Shown piece by piece: positions 41,716-49,882 of a stretch of 64,000 nucleotides of DNA. Within the stretch, counting starts at the first letter, position 1. Each line of letters starts with the position of its first letter. The notes below the pieces were generated by a model, which saw only the letters and a list, made by a program, of their open reading frames with translations, was not told the DNA's origin and did not search any database. This DNA is from Streptomyces scabiei 87.22. GTDB taxonomy: Bacteria > Actinomycetota > Actinomycetes > Streptomycetales > Streptomycetaceae. The stretch is from the NCBI RefSeq assembly GCF_000091305.1, contig NC_013929.1, positions 7,440,001 to 7,504,000 on the forward strand, in the 5' to 3' direction. A program made the translations under genes and the position numbers.

Positions 41716-42546
41716 GTGTTGTACGGCGCGATGAAGGTCGCTATCGGGGGACCGCTCAAGGTCACTTTCCGGCCCTGGGTGGAGGGCCTGGAGAACATTC
41801 CGCCCGAGGGCGCGGCGATCCTCGCCAGCAACCACCTGTCCTTCTCGGACTCGTTCTTCCTCCCGGCGGTCCTCGACCGCAAGGTCACGTTCATCGCGAA
41901 GGCGGAGTACTTCACGACCCCCGGGATCAAGGGCAAGCTCACGGCGGCCTTCTTCAAGGGCGTCGGCCAGCTCCCGGTGGACCGCTCCGGGGCCCGGGGC
42001 GCGGGAGAGGCCGCCATCAACAGCGGCATACAGGTCATCGAGAGCGGCGAGCTGTTCGGCATCTACCCCGAGGGCACCCGCTCGCCCGACGGCCGCCTCT
42101 ACCGGGGCAAGCCCGGCGGTCTGGCCCGCGTGGCCCTCGCCACCGGCGCGCCCGTCATCCCCGTCGCCATGATCGACACGGAGAAGATCCAGCCCCCCGG
42201 CAAGGTCCTGCCGAAGGTGATGCGCCCCGGGATCCGGATCGGCAGGCCCCTCGACTTCAGCCGTTACCAGGGCATGGAGCACGACCGCTTCGTCCTGCGG
42301 GCGCTGACCGACGAGGTCATGTACGAGATCATGAAGCTCTCGGGCCAGGAGTACGTCGACATCTACGCGACCGCCGCCAAGCGGCAGATCGCGGAGGCGG
42401 CGAAGGCCGGCAAGGAGGCCGACAAGGCCGCCAGGGCCGCCCTCGCCAAGGCCGGCAAGGACCAGCCGGGCCGGGGCCGGCCGGCCGGGGAGCAGCGGGA
42501 ACAGGCGGAGGACACCCGGGCGGACCGGGACCGGCCGGCTTCGTAA
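41716..42546 (+). CDS. 1-acyl-sn-glycerol-3-phosphate acyltransferase (PlsC-like)
   Basis: Acylates lysophosphatidic acid to phosphatidic acid in phospholipid synthesis. 276 residues. Motif I is NHLSFSD (H40 to D45, the HX4D pair) and motif III is FGIYPEGTRSPDG; motif IV is VIPVAMID. The C-terminal 60 residues are Ala/Lys/Arg/Glu-rich, a helical tail absent in short family members. GTG start with AGAGG 7 nt upstream. Mycobacterial Rv2182c has the same place in the gene order. Confidence 0.92.
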   Translation: MLYGAMKVAIGGPLKVTFRPWVEGLENIPPEGAAILASNHLSFSDSFFLPAVLDRKVTFIAKAEYFTTPGIKGKLTAAFFKGVGQLPVDRSGARGAGEAAINSGIQVIESGELFGIYPEGTRSPDGRLYRGKPGGLARVALATGAPVIPVAMIDTEKIQPPGKVLPKVMRPGIRIGRPLDFSRYQGMEHDRFVLRALTDEVMYEIMKLSGQEYVDIYATAAKRQIAEAAKAGKEADKAARAALAKAGKDQPGRGRPAGEQREQAEDTRADRDRPAS

Positions 42547-42609
42547 CGGCCGCTTTCCCGGGTACGGTCGCGTTCCCGGACGCGATCGTCGCGGGGTGGG
42601 GTGGGGGAT

Positions 42610-43854
42610 ATGCCTGAGCGTGAACGAGTCATGCGCATGTCGGTCGAGCAGCCGCTGTGGCGTGCCCTCACCGGCTACCGAATCCTGACGGTGATCTACG
42701 CCGTCGGCCTCTTCGCCAGCGCGTACGGCAAGTTCCAGCGCCCCTGGCTGGCCATCGCCTACCTGGCGGTGCTGGCCGCCTGGACGCTGCTGACCCTGCC
42801 GAGGGTGGCGAGCGCGGCCGGCTGCACCAAGCGGTTCCTCGCGGCGGACCTCACCGTCGCGATCGTCGGCATCCTGCTCACCCGGTTCGCCGACTCCGCC
42901 GCCCGGGTCGAGGCCGGTGGCCCCACCCTGCCGTCGATATGGACGGCCGGCGCCGTGCTGGCCTTCGCCATCAAGGGCGGCTGGCGCTGGGCCGCCTTCG
43001 CCTCCACCCTCGTCGCCGTCGCCAACCTGATCCACCGCGGCGCCCCCACCCGCGACACCGTCCACAACGTGCTCCTGGTCTGGGTCGCCTCCATCGCCAT
43101 CGGGTACGTGGTCGAGGTCGCCCGTGCCTCCGAGCGCACCCTCGCCCGCGCCCTGGAGATCGAGGCCGCCACCCGTGAACGCGAGCGGCTCGCCCGGGAC
43201 ATCCACGACGGTGTGCTCCAGGTCCTCGCCATGGTCCAGCGGCGCGGCAGTGCCCTCGGCGGCGAGGCGGCCGAGCTGGGCCGGATGGCGGGCGAGCAGG
43301 AGGTGGCGCTGCGCACCCTGGTCTCCGGCGGCCTGGTCCCCGTCTCGCGCGTCTCGCAGGACGCGGCCGAGGGGGCGCTCGTGCGGGCCGTGGACGAACC
43401 GGACGAGGCCGGCGACAGCAAGGCCCCCGTGGACCTGCGGGCCCTCCTGGCGCCCTACGCGAGCGCGAGCGTCACCTTCTCGGAGCCCGGTGGCCCGGTG
43501 CCGCTCGCCCCGGGGGCCGCGCGGGAGCTGGCGTCGGCGGTCGGCGCGGCCCTGGACAATGTGCGCGAGCACGCGGGCGACGGGGCGCGGGCCTGGATCC
43601 TGGTCGAGGACTGGCCGGAGGAGATCGTCGTGACCGTACGGGACGACGGCCCCGGCATCCCCGAGGGCCGGCTCGTCCAGGCCGAGGGCGAGGGGCGGCT
43701 CGGTGTGGCGCTGTCCATCCGGGGCCGGCTGCGTGACATCGGCGGCACGGCCGAACTGATCTCGGTGCCCGGCCAGGGCACCGAAGTCGAACTGAAGGTG
43801 CCCAGGGCCGAGGAACGGCCCAAGGGCGTACGGGGGAAGGCGGAGAAGCGGTGA
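42610..43854 (+). CDS. Sensor histidine kinase (HisKA_3 type, MacS-like)
   Basis: 414 residues. Four to five transmembrane helices occupy about residues 15-165; the dimerisation/phosphoacceptor box is ERERLARDIHDGVLQVL with the His expected to be phosphorylated; the ATP-binding domain has VRDDGPGIPEGR and GVALSIRGRL. No large sensor domain, so the membrane part likely senses the signal. The ATG at 42610 follows a G-rich tract; ATGs at 42631 and 42637 are alternatives. The stop overlaps the response regulator start (GTGA). Confidence 0.92.
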   Translation: MPERERVMRMSVEQPLWRALTGYRILTVIYAVGLFASAYGKFQRPWLAIAYLAVLAAWTLLTLPRVASAAGCTKRFLAADLTVAIVGILLTRFADSAARVEAGGPTLPSIWTAGAVLAFAIKGGWRWAAFASTLVAVANLIHRGAPTRDTVHNVLLVWVASIAIGYVVEVARASERTLARALEIEAATRERERLARDIHDGVLQVLAMVQRRGSALGGEAAELGRMAGEQEVALRTLVSGGLVPVSRVSQDAAEGALVRAVDEPDEAGDSKAPVDLRALLAPYASASVTFSEPGGPVPLAPGAARELASAVGAALDNVREHAGDGARAWILVEDWPEEIVVTVRDDGPGIPEGRLVQAEGEGRLGVALSIRGRLRDIGGTAELISVPGQGTEVELKVPRAEERPKGVRGKAEKR

Positions 43855-44609
43855 CGGAGCACGTGCGGAGCGAAGAGAACGTCATGAGCGAGAGGGTCGG
43901 GGAGAGCGGCGGGCCGGCGGACGCGGGCGCGCGGCCCGGGGGGAACGGTCCGCTCCGGGTCATGGTGGTCGACGACCACCCCATGTGGCGTGACGCCGTC
44001 GCCCGCGACCTGGCCGAGTCGGGCTTCGACGTGGTCGCCACGGCGGGCGACGGCGAGCAGGCGGTGCGGCGCGCCCGCGCCGCCGCACCGGACGTCCTCG
44101 TCCTGGACCTGAACCTGCCCGCGAAGCCCGGGGTCCAGGTCTGCAAGGAACTGGTCGGCGCGAACCCGGCGCTGCGGGTGCTGGTCCTGTCGGCGAGCGG
44201 GGAGCACGCGGACGTCCTGGAGGCGGTGAAGTCCGGTGCGACGGGCTACCTGTTGAAGTCGGCCTCGACGGAGGAGCTGATCGACGCCGTACGCCGCACC
44301 GCGGTCGGCGACCCCGTCTTCACCCCCGGTCTCGCGGGCCTGGTCCTCGGCGAGTACCGCCGCCTCGCCTCCGAGCCCGCCCCGGCGCCGGGTGCCGACG
44401 AGCCCAAGGCCCCGCAGCTCACCGACCGGGAGACCGAGGTGCTCCGGCTCGTCGCCAAGGGGCTGAGCTACAAGCAGATCGCCGAACGCCTCGTCATCTC
44501 GCACCGCACGGTCCAGAACCATGTGCAGAACACCCTCGGCAAGCTCCAGCTCCACAACCGGGTGGAACTGGTCCGCTATGCCATAGAGCGCGGCCTCGAC
44601 GACGAGTAA
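43851..44609 (+). CDS. LuxR/NarL-family response regulator
   Basis: 252 residues. The receiver domain (about 35-150) has the acidic pair VVDDHP, phospho-Asp in VLVLDLNLP and the Lys in GYLLKSAS. The HTH domain (about 185-250) is LTDRETEVLRLVAKGLSYKQ and following. The GTG at 43851 overlaps the kinase stop; an ATG at 43884 (MSERVGES) could be an alternative. It is the partner of the kinase. The target genes are unknown. Confidence 0.93.
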   Translation: MTEHVRSEENVMSERVGESGGPADAGARPGGNGPLRVMVVDDHPMWRDAVARDLAESGFDVVATAGDGEQAVRRARAAAPDVLVLDLNLPAKPGVQVCKELVGANPALRVLVLSASGEHADVLEAVKSGATGYLLKSASTEELIDAVRRTAVGDPVFTPGLAGLVLGEYRRLASEPAPAPGADEPKAPQLTDRETEVLRLVAKGLSYKQIAERLVISHRTVQNHVQNTLGKLQLHNRVELVRYAIERGLDDE

Positions 44610-44714
44610 ACGCCGCGAATCACCCCATAGAGTGAAGGCGATTTGATCAACTACGATCAACTCACCCTCTATCAACGGTAATTCGCCGGAATTGACCTTC
44701 CCGTACATGTCGGA

Positions 44715-44728
44715 GTGACCTGGATCAC
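44715..44728. promoter_or_regulatory. CRP-type palindrome upstream of pfkA
   Basis: GTGACCTGGATCAC is a GTGA-N6-TCAC palindrome, the core of CRP/FNR-family sites and close to the streptomycete Crp consensus. It abuts TATTAG (44729-44734), a possible -10, so a bound protein would block the promoter. Three ATCAAC repeats (44646, 44656 and 44671) lie upstream, the first two exactly 10 bp apart. Confidence 0.5.
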
Positions 44729-44774
44729 TATTAGCGTGACCCTCACCAGGCAACCGCGGCGAAGGGACTTTTCC

Positions 44775-45803
44775 ATGCGCGTCGGAGTACTCACCGGAGG
44801 CGGCGACTGCCCCGGGCTCAACGCCGTCATCCGGGGCGCCGTCCGCAAGGGCGTGCAGGAGTACGGCTACGACTTCGTGGGCTTCCGGGACGGCTGGCGG
44901 GGTCCGCTGGAGAACGACACCGTCCGCCTCGACATCCCCGCCGTCCGCGGCATCCTGCCCCGCGGCGGCACCATCCTCGGCTCCTCGCGCACCAACCCGC
45001 TCAACGAGGAGAACGGCATCCGCCGCATCAAGGACAACCTCGCCAAGCAGGAGGTCGAGGCGCTCATCGCCATCGGCGGCGAGGACACGCTCGGGGTCGC
45101 CGCGCGGCTGTCCGACGAGTACGGGGTGCCGTGCGTGGGCGTTCCGAAGACGATCGACAACGACCTCTCCGCCACGGACTACACCTTCGGCTTCGACACG
45201 GCCGTCGGCATCGCCACGGAGGCCATCGACCGCCTCCACACCACCGCCGAGTCGCACATGCGTGTGCTGGTGGTCGAGGTGATGGGCCGGCACGCCGGCT
45301 GGATCGCCATCCACTCCGGCCTGGCCGGCGGCGCCAACGCCATCCTCATCCCCGAACAGCGCTTCGACGTCGACAAGGTGTGCGCCTGGGTGACGTCGCG
45401 TTTCAAGGCCTCCTACGCGCCGATCGTGGTCGTCGCGGAGGGGGCCATGCCGAAGGACGGGGAGATGGTCCTCAAGGACGGCTCGCTCGACTCCTTCGGC
45501 CATGTCCGGCTCTCCGGGGTCGGCGAATGGCTGGCCAAGGAGATCGAGCGGCGGACGGGCAAGGAGGCCCGGACGACCGTCCTCGGCCACGTCCAGCGCG
45601 GCGGCACCCCGTCCGCGTTCGACCGCTGGCTCGCCACGCGCTTCGGGCTGCACGCGATCGACGCGGTGCGCGACCGGGACTTCGGCAAGATGGTCGCCCT
45701 CCGGGGCACGGACATCGTCCGCGTCCCGATCGCCGACGCGACGGCGAAGCTGAAGACGGTCGACCCGAAGCTGTACGAGGAGGTCGGGGTCTTCTTCGGC
45801 TGA
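44775..45803 (+). CDS. pfkA: 6-phosphofructokinase, with PPi-type active-site residues
   Basis: 342 residues, group A phosphofructokinase. Motifs: LTGGGDCPGLNAVIRG, AIGGEDTLG, VGVPKTIDNDLSATDYTFGFDTA (cut here for length at the fructose-6-phosphate region), VEVMGRHAGWIA, and LGHVQRGGTPSAFD. At the two positions that separate ATP from PPi enzymes (E. coli Gly104 and Gly124) it has Asp (GGEDT) and Lys (PKTID), the PPi-dependent pattern. Some actinobacterial enzymes with mixed motifs use ATP, so the donor needs an assay. GAAGGGA 7 nt before the ATG. Preceded by a CRP-type site. Confidence 0.9.
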   Translation: MRVGVLTGGGDCPGLNAVIRGAVRKGVQEYGYDFVGFRDGWRGPLENDTVRLDIPAVRGILPRGGTILGSSRTNPLNEENGIRRIKDNLAKQEVEALIAIGGEDTLGVAARLSDEYGVPCVGVPKTIDNDLSATDYTFGFDTAVGIATEAIDRLHTTAESHMRVLVVEVMGRHAGWIAIHSGLAGGANAILIPEQRFDVDKVCAWVTSRFKASYAPIVVVAEGAMPKDGEMVLKDGSLDSFGHVRLSGVGEWLAKEIERRTGKEARTTVLGHVQRGGTPSAFDRWLATRFGLHAIDAVRDRDFGKMVALRGTDIVRVPIADATAKLKTVDPKLYEEVGVFFG

Positions 45804-45818
45804 GGCGGGCGCGTCACG

Positions 45819-46055
45819 GCTCGGGGGTGCGGGTTCGTCTGCGACCGCGGGCCCGGTGGGGGCTGGTCGCGCAGTTCCCCGCGCCCCTGAAAGCCCAGGC
45901 CCTGCGGGCCTGGAGACCAGCTCTACGCGGCCTGACAGGCGATCGGCGCGGGGCCTGAGAAGCAGTGGGCGCAGCCCCTGCTTCTCAGGGGCGCGGGGAA
46001 CTGCGCGAGAAGCCCCACCGGACCCGCACCCGCCAGGCGACCCGCACCCCCGAGC
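45819..46055. repeat. Inverted pair of long dispersed elements (copies E and F) between pfkA and trpE
   Basis: Copy E (45819-45890, minus orientation) and copy F (45985-46055, plus) are each about 72 bp and near-complementary, sharing the CGAGC/GCTCG end, the GGTGCGGG blocks and the core AGGGGCGCGGGGAACTGCGC. The spacer (about 94 nt) carries the element's own hairpin GAGAAGCAG/CTGCTTCTC (45957-45986). The pair fills the 265-nt gap between converging genes. Confidence 0.8.
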
Positions 46056-46068
46056 TACTGGGCGCCCC

Positions 46069-47931
46069 CTAACGCGCGCTCAGCGACCCGACCCCCGCCA
46101 CCAGCCGACGCACCACACTCACCCCGTCCAGCGTCAGCACCGACTCCGGATGGAACTGCACCCCCGCGAACCCGGGCCCACGCAGCGCGTGCACCTCACC
46201 GTTCCCGCTCCGGCTGACCTCCACCCCGTGGGCCGCCAGCTCCCCGGCCGCCCCGTCGTCGCAGCGGGCCACGAAGCTGTTGTAGAACCCGACGGTCTCG
46301 CAGCGCCCGAACAGATCGATCCCGGTCTGCGCGCCCTGGTAGGGCACCTCCTTGCGCACGATCTCCAACCCCAGCTCCAGCGCGATGAGTTCGTGCCCGA
46401 GACACACCCCGAGCACCCCGTACCGGTGCCCCCGCAGCACCGCGGCGGTCAGCGACCGCAGGAACCGCATCTTGGGGTCGCGCACGTCCTCCGGGTCCCC
46501 GGGGCCGGGCCCCAGCACCACCACCCCCTCGTGCGCGAGCACCTCGGCCCGCAGCCCCGGCTCGTCGTACCGCCGTACCGTGACCTCCAGCCCCGAGGAC
46601 CTGAGCAGATGCGCGAGCATCGCGGTGAAGGTGTCCTCCGCGTCCACCACCAGCGCGTGCCCGGTCAGCTCGGCCGTCCGCTCCCGCATCCGCAGCCAGA
46701 ACGGCGCCAGCGCCTCCCGCCGCCCGTCCAGCGCGGCCCGCACCCGGGGGTCGTCCGCCAGTGCCGGCCCCACCCGGCCGGGGCCGGGACGCCCCGGCCG
46801 CACCCCCAGCGCGGCCAGTACCCCCGCCGCCTTCGCGTGCGTCTCGGCGACCTCGCCCGCCGGGTCGGACCCCCGTACCAGGGTGGCCCCCACCGGCACC
46901 TTCAGCCGCCCGTCCGCGGCGATGTCGGCCGTACGGATCAGGATCGGCGAGTCCAGGGTCTGCGCCCCTCCCGCGTCCCGTCCCAGGAGCGCCAGCGCCC
47001 CCGCGTAGTACCCGCGCCCGCCGACCTCGTGCCGCTCGATCACCCGGCAGGCGTTCTGCACCGGCGATCCGGTGACCGTGGCGGCGAACATCGTCTCCCG
47101 CAGCACCTCCCGCACGTCCAGCGAGGACCGCCCCCGCAGCTCGTACTCGGTGTGCGCGAGGTGGGCCATCTCCTTCAGCCGGGGCCCGATCACGACCCCG
47201 CCCATGTCGCCGACCGTGCACATCATCTTGAGCTCCTCGTCGACGACCATCGACAGCTCCTCGATCTCCTTGCCGTCGGCGAGGAAGGCCAGCAGGTCCT
47301 CCGGTGTCGGCCCCTCGGCCGGGTAGCGGTAGGTCCCGCTGATCGGGTTCATCACGACCGTGCCGCCGGACATCCGGACGTGCACCTCCGGGCTGGCGCC
47401 GACCAGCGTGCGCTCACCGGTGTGCACCACGAACGTCCAGTACGCGCCCCGCTCGCCCTCCAGCAGGCGCCGGAACAGCGCCAGCGCGTCGGCGCGGCCG
47501 AAACCGCGGACCTCGCCCTCGTACGTCCGCCGGATCACGAAGTTGGCGCCCTCACCGCGCCCGATCTCCTCGCGCAGCACCCGGTCCACGATCCGCGCGT
47601 ACTCCTCGTCGTCCACGTCGAAGCCCCCGTCCTCGACCCGGACGTCATGGGCGGGCAGCTCCGCGAGCACCCGGTCCAGGGGCAGCTCCCAGGTCTCCTC
47701 CGGCACCAGCACCGACAGGGGCGTCCCGTCGTCGCGGACGTCGAAGCCGCGTTCGCGGATCTGCCGGAAGGGCACGAGCGCCAGCCCCTCGTCGGGCAGG
47801 TCGGCGAGCCGCTCACAGGTGGTCACCGGGCCGATCAGCAACTCCACCCTGTCGTGGTCGTCGAGGCCGGGTGTGCGGCGGCGCAGCAGGGCGAACGGGC
47901 GGTCGTCGGACAGCAGCCGGGTCAGGTCCAT
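46069..47931 (-). CDS. trpE: Fused anthranilate synthase TrpE-TrpG
   Basis: Makes anthranilate from chorismate and glutamine. 620 residues. The TrpE/chorismate-binding part spans about 1-415 (segments MNPISGTYRYPAEG, EELSMVVDEELKMM, ATVTGSPVQNACRVIE). The class I glutaminase part (about 430-615) has the catalytic Cys in GVCLGHELIAL and the His-Glu pair in VQFHPES. PhzE/aminodeoxyisochorismate synthases have the same layout, but the upstream Trp attenuator argues for tryptophan synthesis. GAGG 6 nt before the ATG. The gene ends against the inverted repeat pair. Confidence 0.92.
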   Translation of the reverse strand: MDLTRLLSDDRPFALLRRRTPGLDDHDRVELLIGPVTTCERLADLPDEGLALVPFRQIRERGFDVRDDGTPLSVLVPEETWELPLDRVLAELPAHDVRVEDGGFDVDDEEYARIVDRVLREEIGRGEGANFVIRRTYEGEVRGFGRADALALFRRLLEGERGAYWTFVVHTGERTLVGASPEVHVRMSGGTVVMNPISGTYRYPAEGPTPEDLLAFLADGKEIEELSMVVDEELKMMCTVGDMGGVVIGPRLKEMAHLAHTEYELRGRSSLDVREVLRETMFAATVTGSPVQNACRVIERHEVGGRGYYAGALALLGRDAGGAQTLDSPILIRTADIAADGRLKVPVGATLVRGSDPAGEVAETHAKAAGVLAALGVRPGRPGPGRVGPALADDPRVRAALDGRREALAPFWLRMRERTAELTGHALVVDAEDTFTAMLAHLLRSSGLEVTVRRYDEPGLRAEVLAHEGVVVLGPGPGDPEDVRDPKMRFLRSLTAAVLRGHRYGVLGVCLGHELIALELGLEIVRKEVPYQGAQTGIDLFGRCETVGFYNSFVARCDDGAAGELAAHGVEVSRSGNGEVHALRGPGFAGVQFHPESVLTLDGVSVVRRLVAGVGSLSAR

Positions 47932-48001
47932 GGGTTCCTCTTCCCTTGCGGATCACGGTCGTCGCGGTGATCGGGGAGGAGCGGCCGGGCCCTGGAAACG
48001 C

Positions 48002-48028
48002 CGAAGGCCGCCCCTCGGGCGGCCTTCG
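48002..48028 (-). terminator. Attenuator terminator of trpE
   Basis: Perfect 12-bp stem (48002-48013 with 48017-48028), loop 3 nt, located 22 nt after the leader-peptide stop and 70 nt before trpE. A competing antiterminator was not worked out. Confidence 0.8.
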
Positions 48029-48049
48029 CGAAGTCTTGCGTACGCGCAG

Positions 48050-48106
48050 TCAGTGGGCCGCCGGATGAGCGGTCCACCACCAGTTCTGGATCGAGTGCGC
48101 GAACAT
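48050..48106 (-). CDS. trpL: Tryptophan leader peptide, WWW
   Basis: 18-codon ORF on the minus strand: MFAHSIQNWWWTAHPAAH. Three consecutive Trp codons (48082-48074) are the attenuation signal: ribosomes stalled for lack of charged tRNA-Trp would prevent the terminator at 48028-48002 and let trpE be read. The arrangement is the classical trp attenuator, known for streptomycete trpE. Confidence 0.93.
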   Translation of the reverse strand: MFAHSIQNWWWTAHPAAH

Positions 48107-48229
48107 GCGCCGCACCCTACCGGACATCCCGCGAGAACTCATGTGATCCGCGCGGGTGTTCGTCCTAAGATCCTCTACGGATTCAGTCTTGACATGTTCG
48201 AGTCGATTTGTGGATACGGAAGGGCGAGT

Positions 48230-49768
48230 GTGTCACCGATAGGGAGAATGAGGCCCCTGGCCTTCGTCGCGGCGGCGGCCGTCCTGTTCACCGGGCTCAC
48301 GGGGCAGCCTGCGGCGGCCGTGGACGAGCCGGTGATGACGAAGCTGACGCTGAGCGGCGACCGGTTCAAGATGACCGACACCAGCACCGTGTCGGCGGCC
48401 ACCACCCTCGACGGCAAGCTGGCGGACGCCGACCTCGCCGACGTCGTCACCACCGAGTACACCAAGAACTCCGCCGGGGCGAGCGACCCCTGGATGAACC
48501 TGCGCACCATGCGCGCGTGCGCCGGCGACGAGACGAAGGCACTGCCGCCGGTGAGCCGGAAGGTCTCCTGGTGCTGGTCCTCCGCGCACGGCGACGACAC
48601 CACCCCGCGCTGGTGGCCGCAGGGCATGAGCAGCACCGGCGCCGCCGACGGGGCCGACGGCGCCATCCAGGGCAAGCGCGTCACCGCGGTCGCCTGGCAC
48701 TACGAGACGTTCAGGACGAACGCGGCCGGCGACTACGAGGCCAACGACAAGTGCAGGACGAACAACCTGCTCAAGCTCACCCTCATCGACCGTGACACCA
48801 AGAAGTACCGCCACATCCTCCTCGCGGAGCCCACGGAGGGCGGCGCGGACTTCAAGTTCGTCACCGGCCACGGCGGCGGCATCGTCTGGTACGGCAACTA
48901 CCTCTACGTCACGGACACCTCGGGCGGCATCCGCGTCTTCGACATCGACAAGCTCGGCAAGGTCGACACCTACGGCTCCGGCATCAACTCCTACGGCATC
49001 GACGGCTCCGGAAAGTCCAGCGCCTGCGGCTACCCGTACGTGCTGCCGCAGGTCCACTACTACAAGCAGACCTCCCCGCCGCCCTCCGGCGCGTGCGACG
49101 CGGACGCCGTCAACGGCACGCCCGACGCCGACTCCCTGTGCTACTCCTGGCTCTCCCTCGACAAGTCCGGCGGCAGCCCGTACAAGCTGGTCACCGGTGA
49201 GTGGTTCGGCACCGCCGCGGGCGGCCGGGTGGTCCGCTACCAGCTCAACCCGACGAGCGCCTCGACCTACCCGGGGCTGCTCAACATGTCCGGCGGCAAG
49301 ACCGTGATCCAGGACGCCTACGCCGCGTCCCGCTACGTCGGCCTGCAGGGCGGCATGACCTGGACCGACAGCACCGGACTGCTGAACTTCGCCTTCCACA
49401 AGGGCTGCGCCCTGCAGCCCGCCGTCTTCTCGCACACCTGGGTGGGCGACACCCGGGCCACCACCGCCTGCAACCGCACGGTCGGGACGACGGTGTACGC
49501 GAACGGGAACTGGGCGGTCGGCACACCCCAGGCCCTGAGCTACTGGCCGAGGCTCGGCGCGGACCAGGTGGAGGAGCTGTGGGGGCTCACCGAGCACATC
49601 TGCGCCGGTACGACACTGCGCGGCAGCTTCCCCCACGAGTTCCAGGCCGTGCAGGAGCCGGACGAGAAGAAGAACGCCTGTGACGGCTACGACGCCGCCG
49701 CGAACCTCTCGCTGCGCACGGTCTTCGCCGTCGGTTTCGACGACAGCGCGGTCATGAACCTGCACTGA
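48230..49768 (+). CDS. Secreted protein of unknown function
   Basis: 512 residues. A signal peptide (about 1-31, ending GQPAAAVD) is followed by a Tyr/Trp/Gly-rich extracellular chain with at least ten Cys residues, so several disulfides are likely. Segments such as GGGIVWYGNYLYVTD and GGIRVFDIDKLG look like beta-propeller blades. No catalytic motif recognised. The GTG at 48230 has GGAAGGG 5 nt upstream; an ATG at 48248 is a less well-spaced alternative. TTGACA (48189-48194) is a good -35. It diverges from the trp leader. Confidence 0.82.
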   Translation: MSPIGRMRPLAFVAAAAVLFTGLTGQPAAAVDEPVMTKLTLSGDRFKMTDTSTVSAATTLDGKLADADLADVVTTEYTKNSAGASDPWMNLRTMRACAGDETKALPPVSRKVSWCWSSAHGDDTTPRWWPQGMSSTGAADGADGAIQGKRVTAVAWHYETFRTNAAGDYEANDKCRTNNLLKLTLIDRDTKKYRHILLAEPTEGGADFKFVTGHGGGIVWYGNYLYVTDTSGGIRVFDIDKLGKVDTYGSGINSYGIDGSGKSSACGYPYVLPQVHYYKQTSPPPSGACDADAVNGTPDADSLCYSWLSLDKSGGSPYKLVTGEWFGTAAGGRVVRYQLNPTSASTYPGLLNMSGGKTVIQDAYAASRYVGLQGGMTWTDSTGLLNFAFHKGCALQPAVFSHTWVGDTRATTACNRTVGTTVYANGNWAVGTPQALSYWPRLGADQVEELWGLTEHICAGTTLRGSFPHEFQAVQEPDEKKNACDGYDAAANLSLRTVFAVGFDDSAVMNLH

Positions 49769-49795
49769 CCCCGGCGCCCCGCCGTCACCGGTCCG

Positions 49796-49827
49796 ACGAA
49801 CCCCGCTCCCGATCGAGCGGGGTTCGT
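49796..49827 (+). terminator. Terminator between the secreted protein gene and aroH
   Basis: Perfect 12-bp stem (49796-49807 with 49816-49827), 8-nt loop. Confidence 0.85.
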
Positions 49828-49882
49828 CTCACTTGATGAGCATGGGGATGGACGCCCGACACGACCCCGTAATGTGGAGGTC

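Noticed and set aside
40663..43572. 969-codon minus-strand open frame
   Set aside because: The alpha/beta hydrolase starts at 41532 with a good ribosome site; the upstream part is antisense to the acyltransferase and kinase genes.
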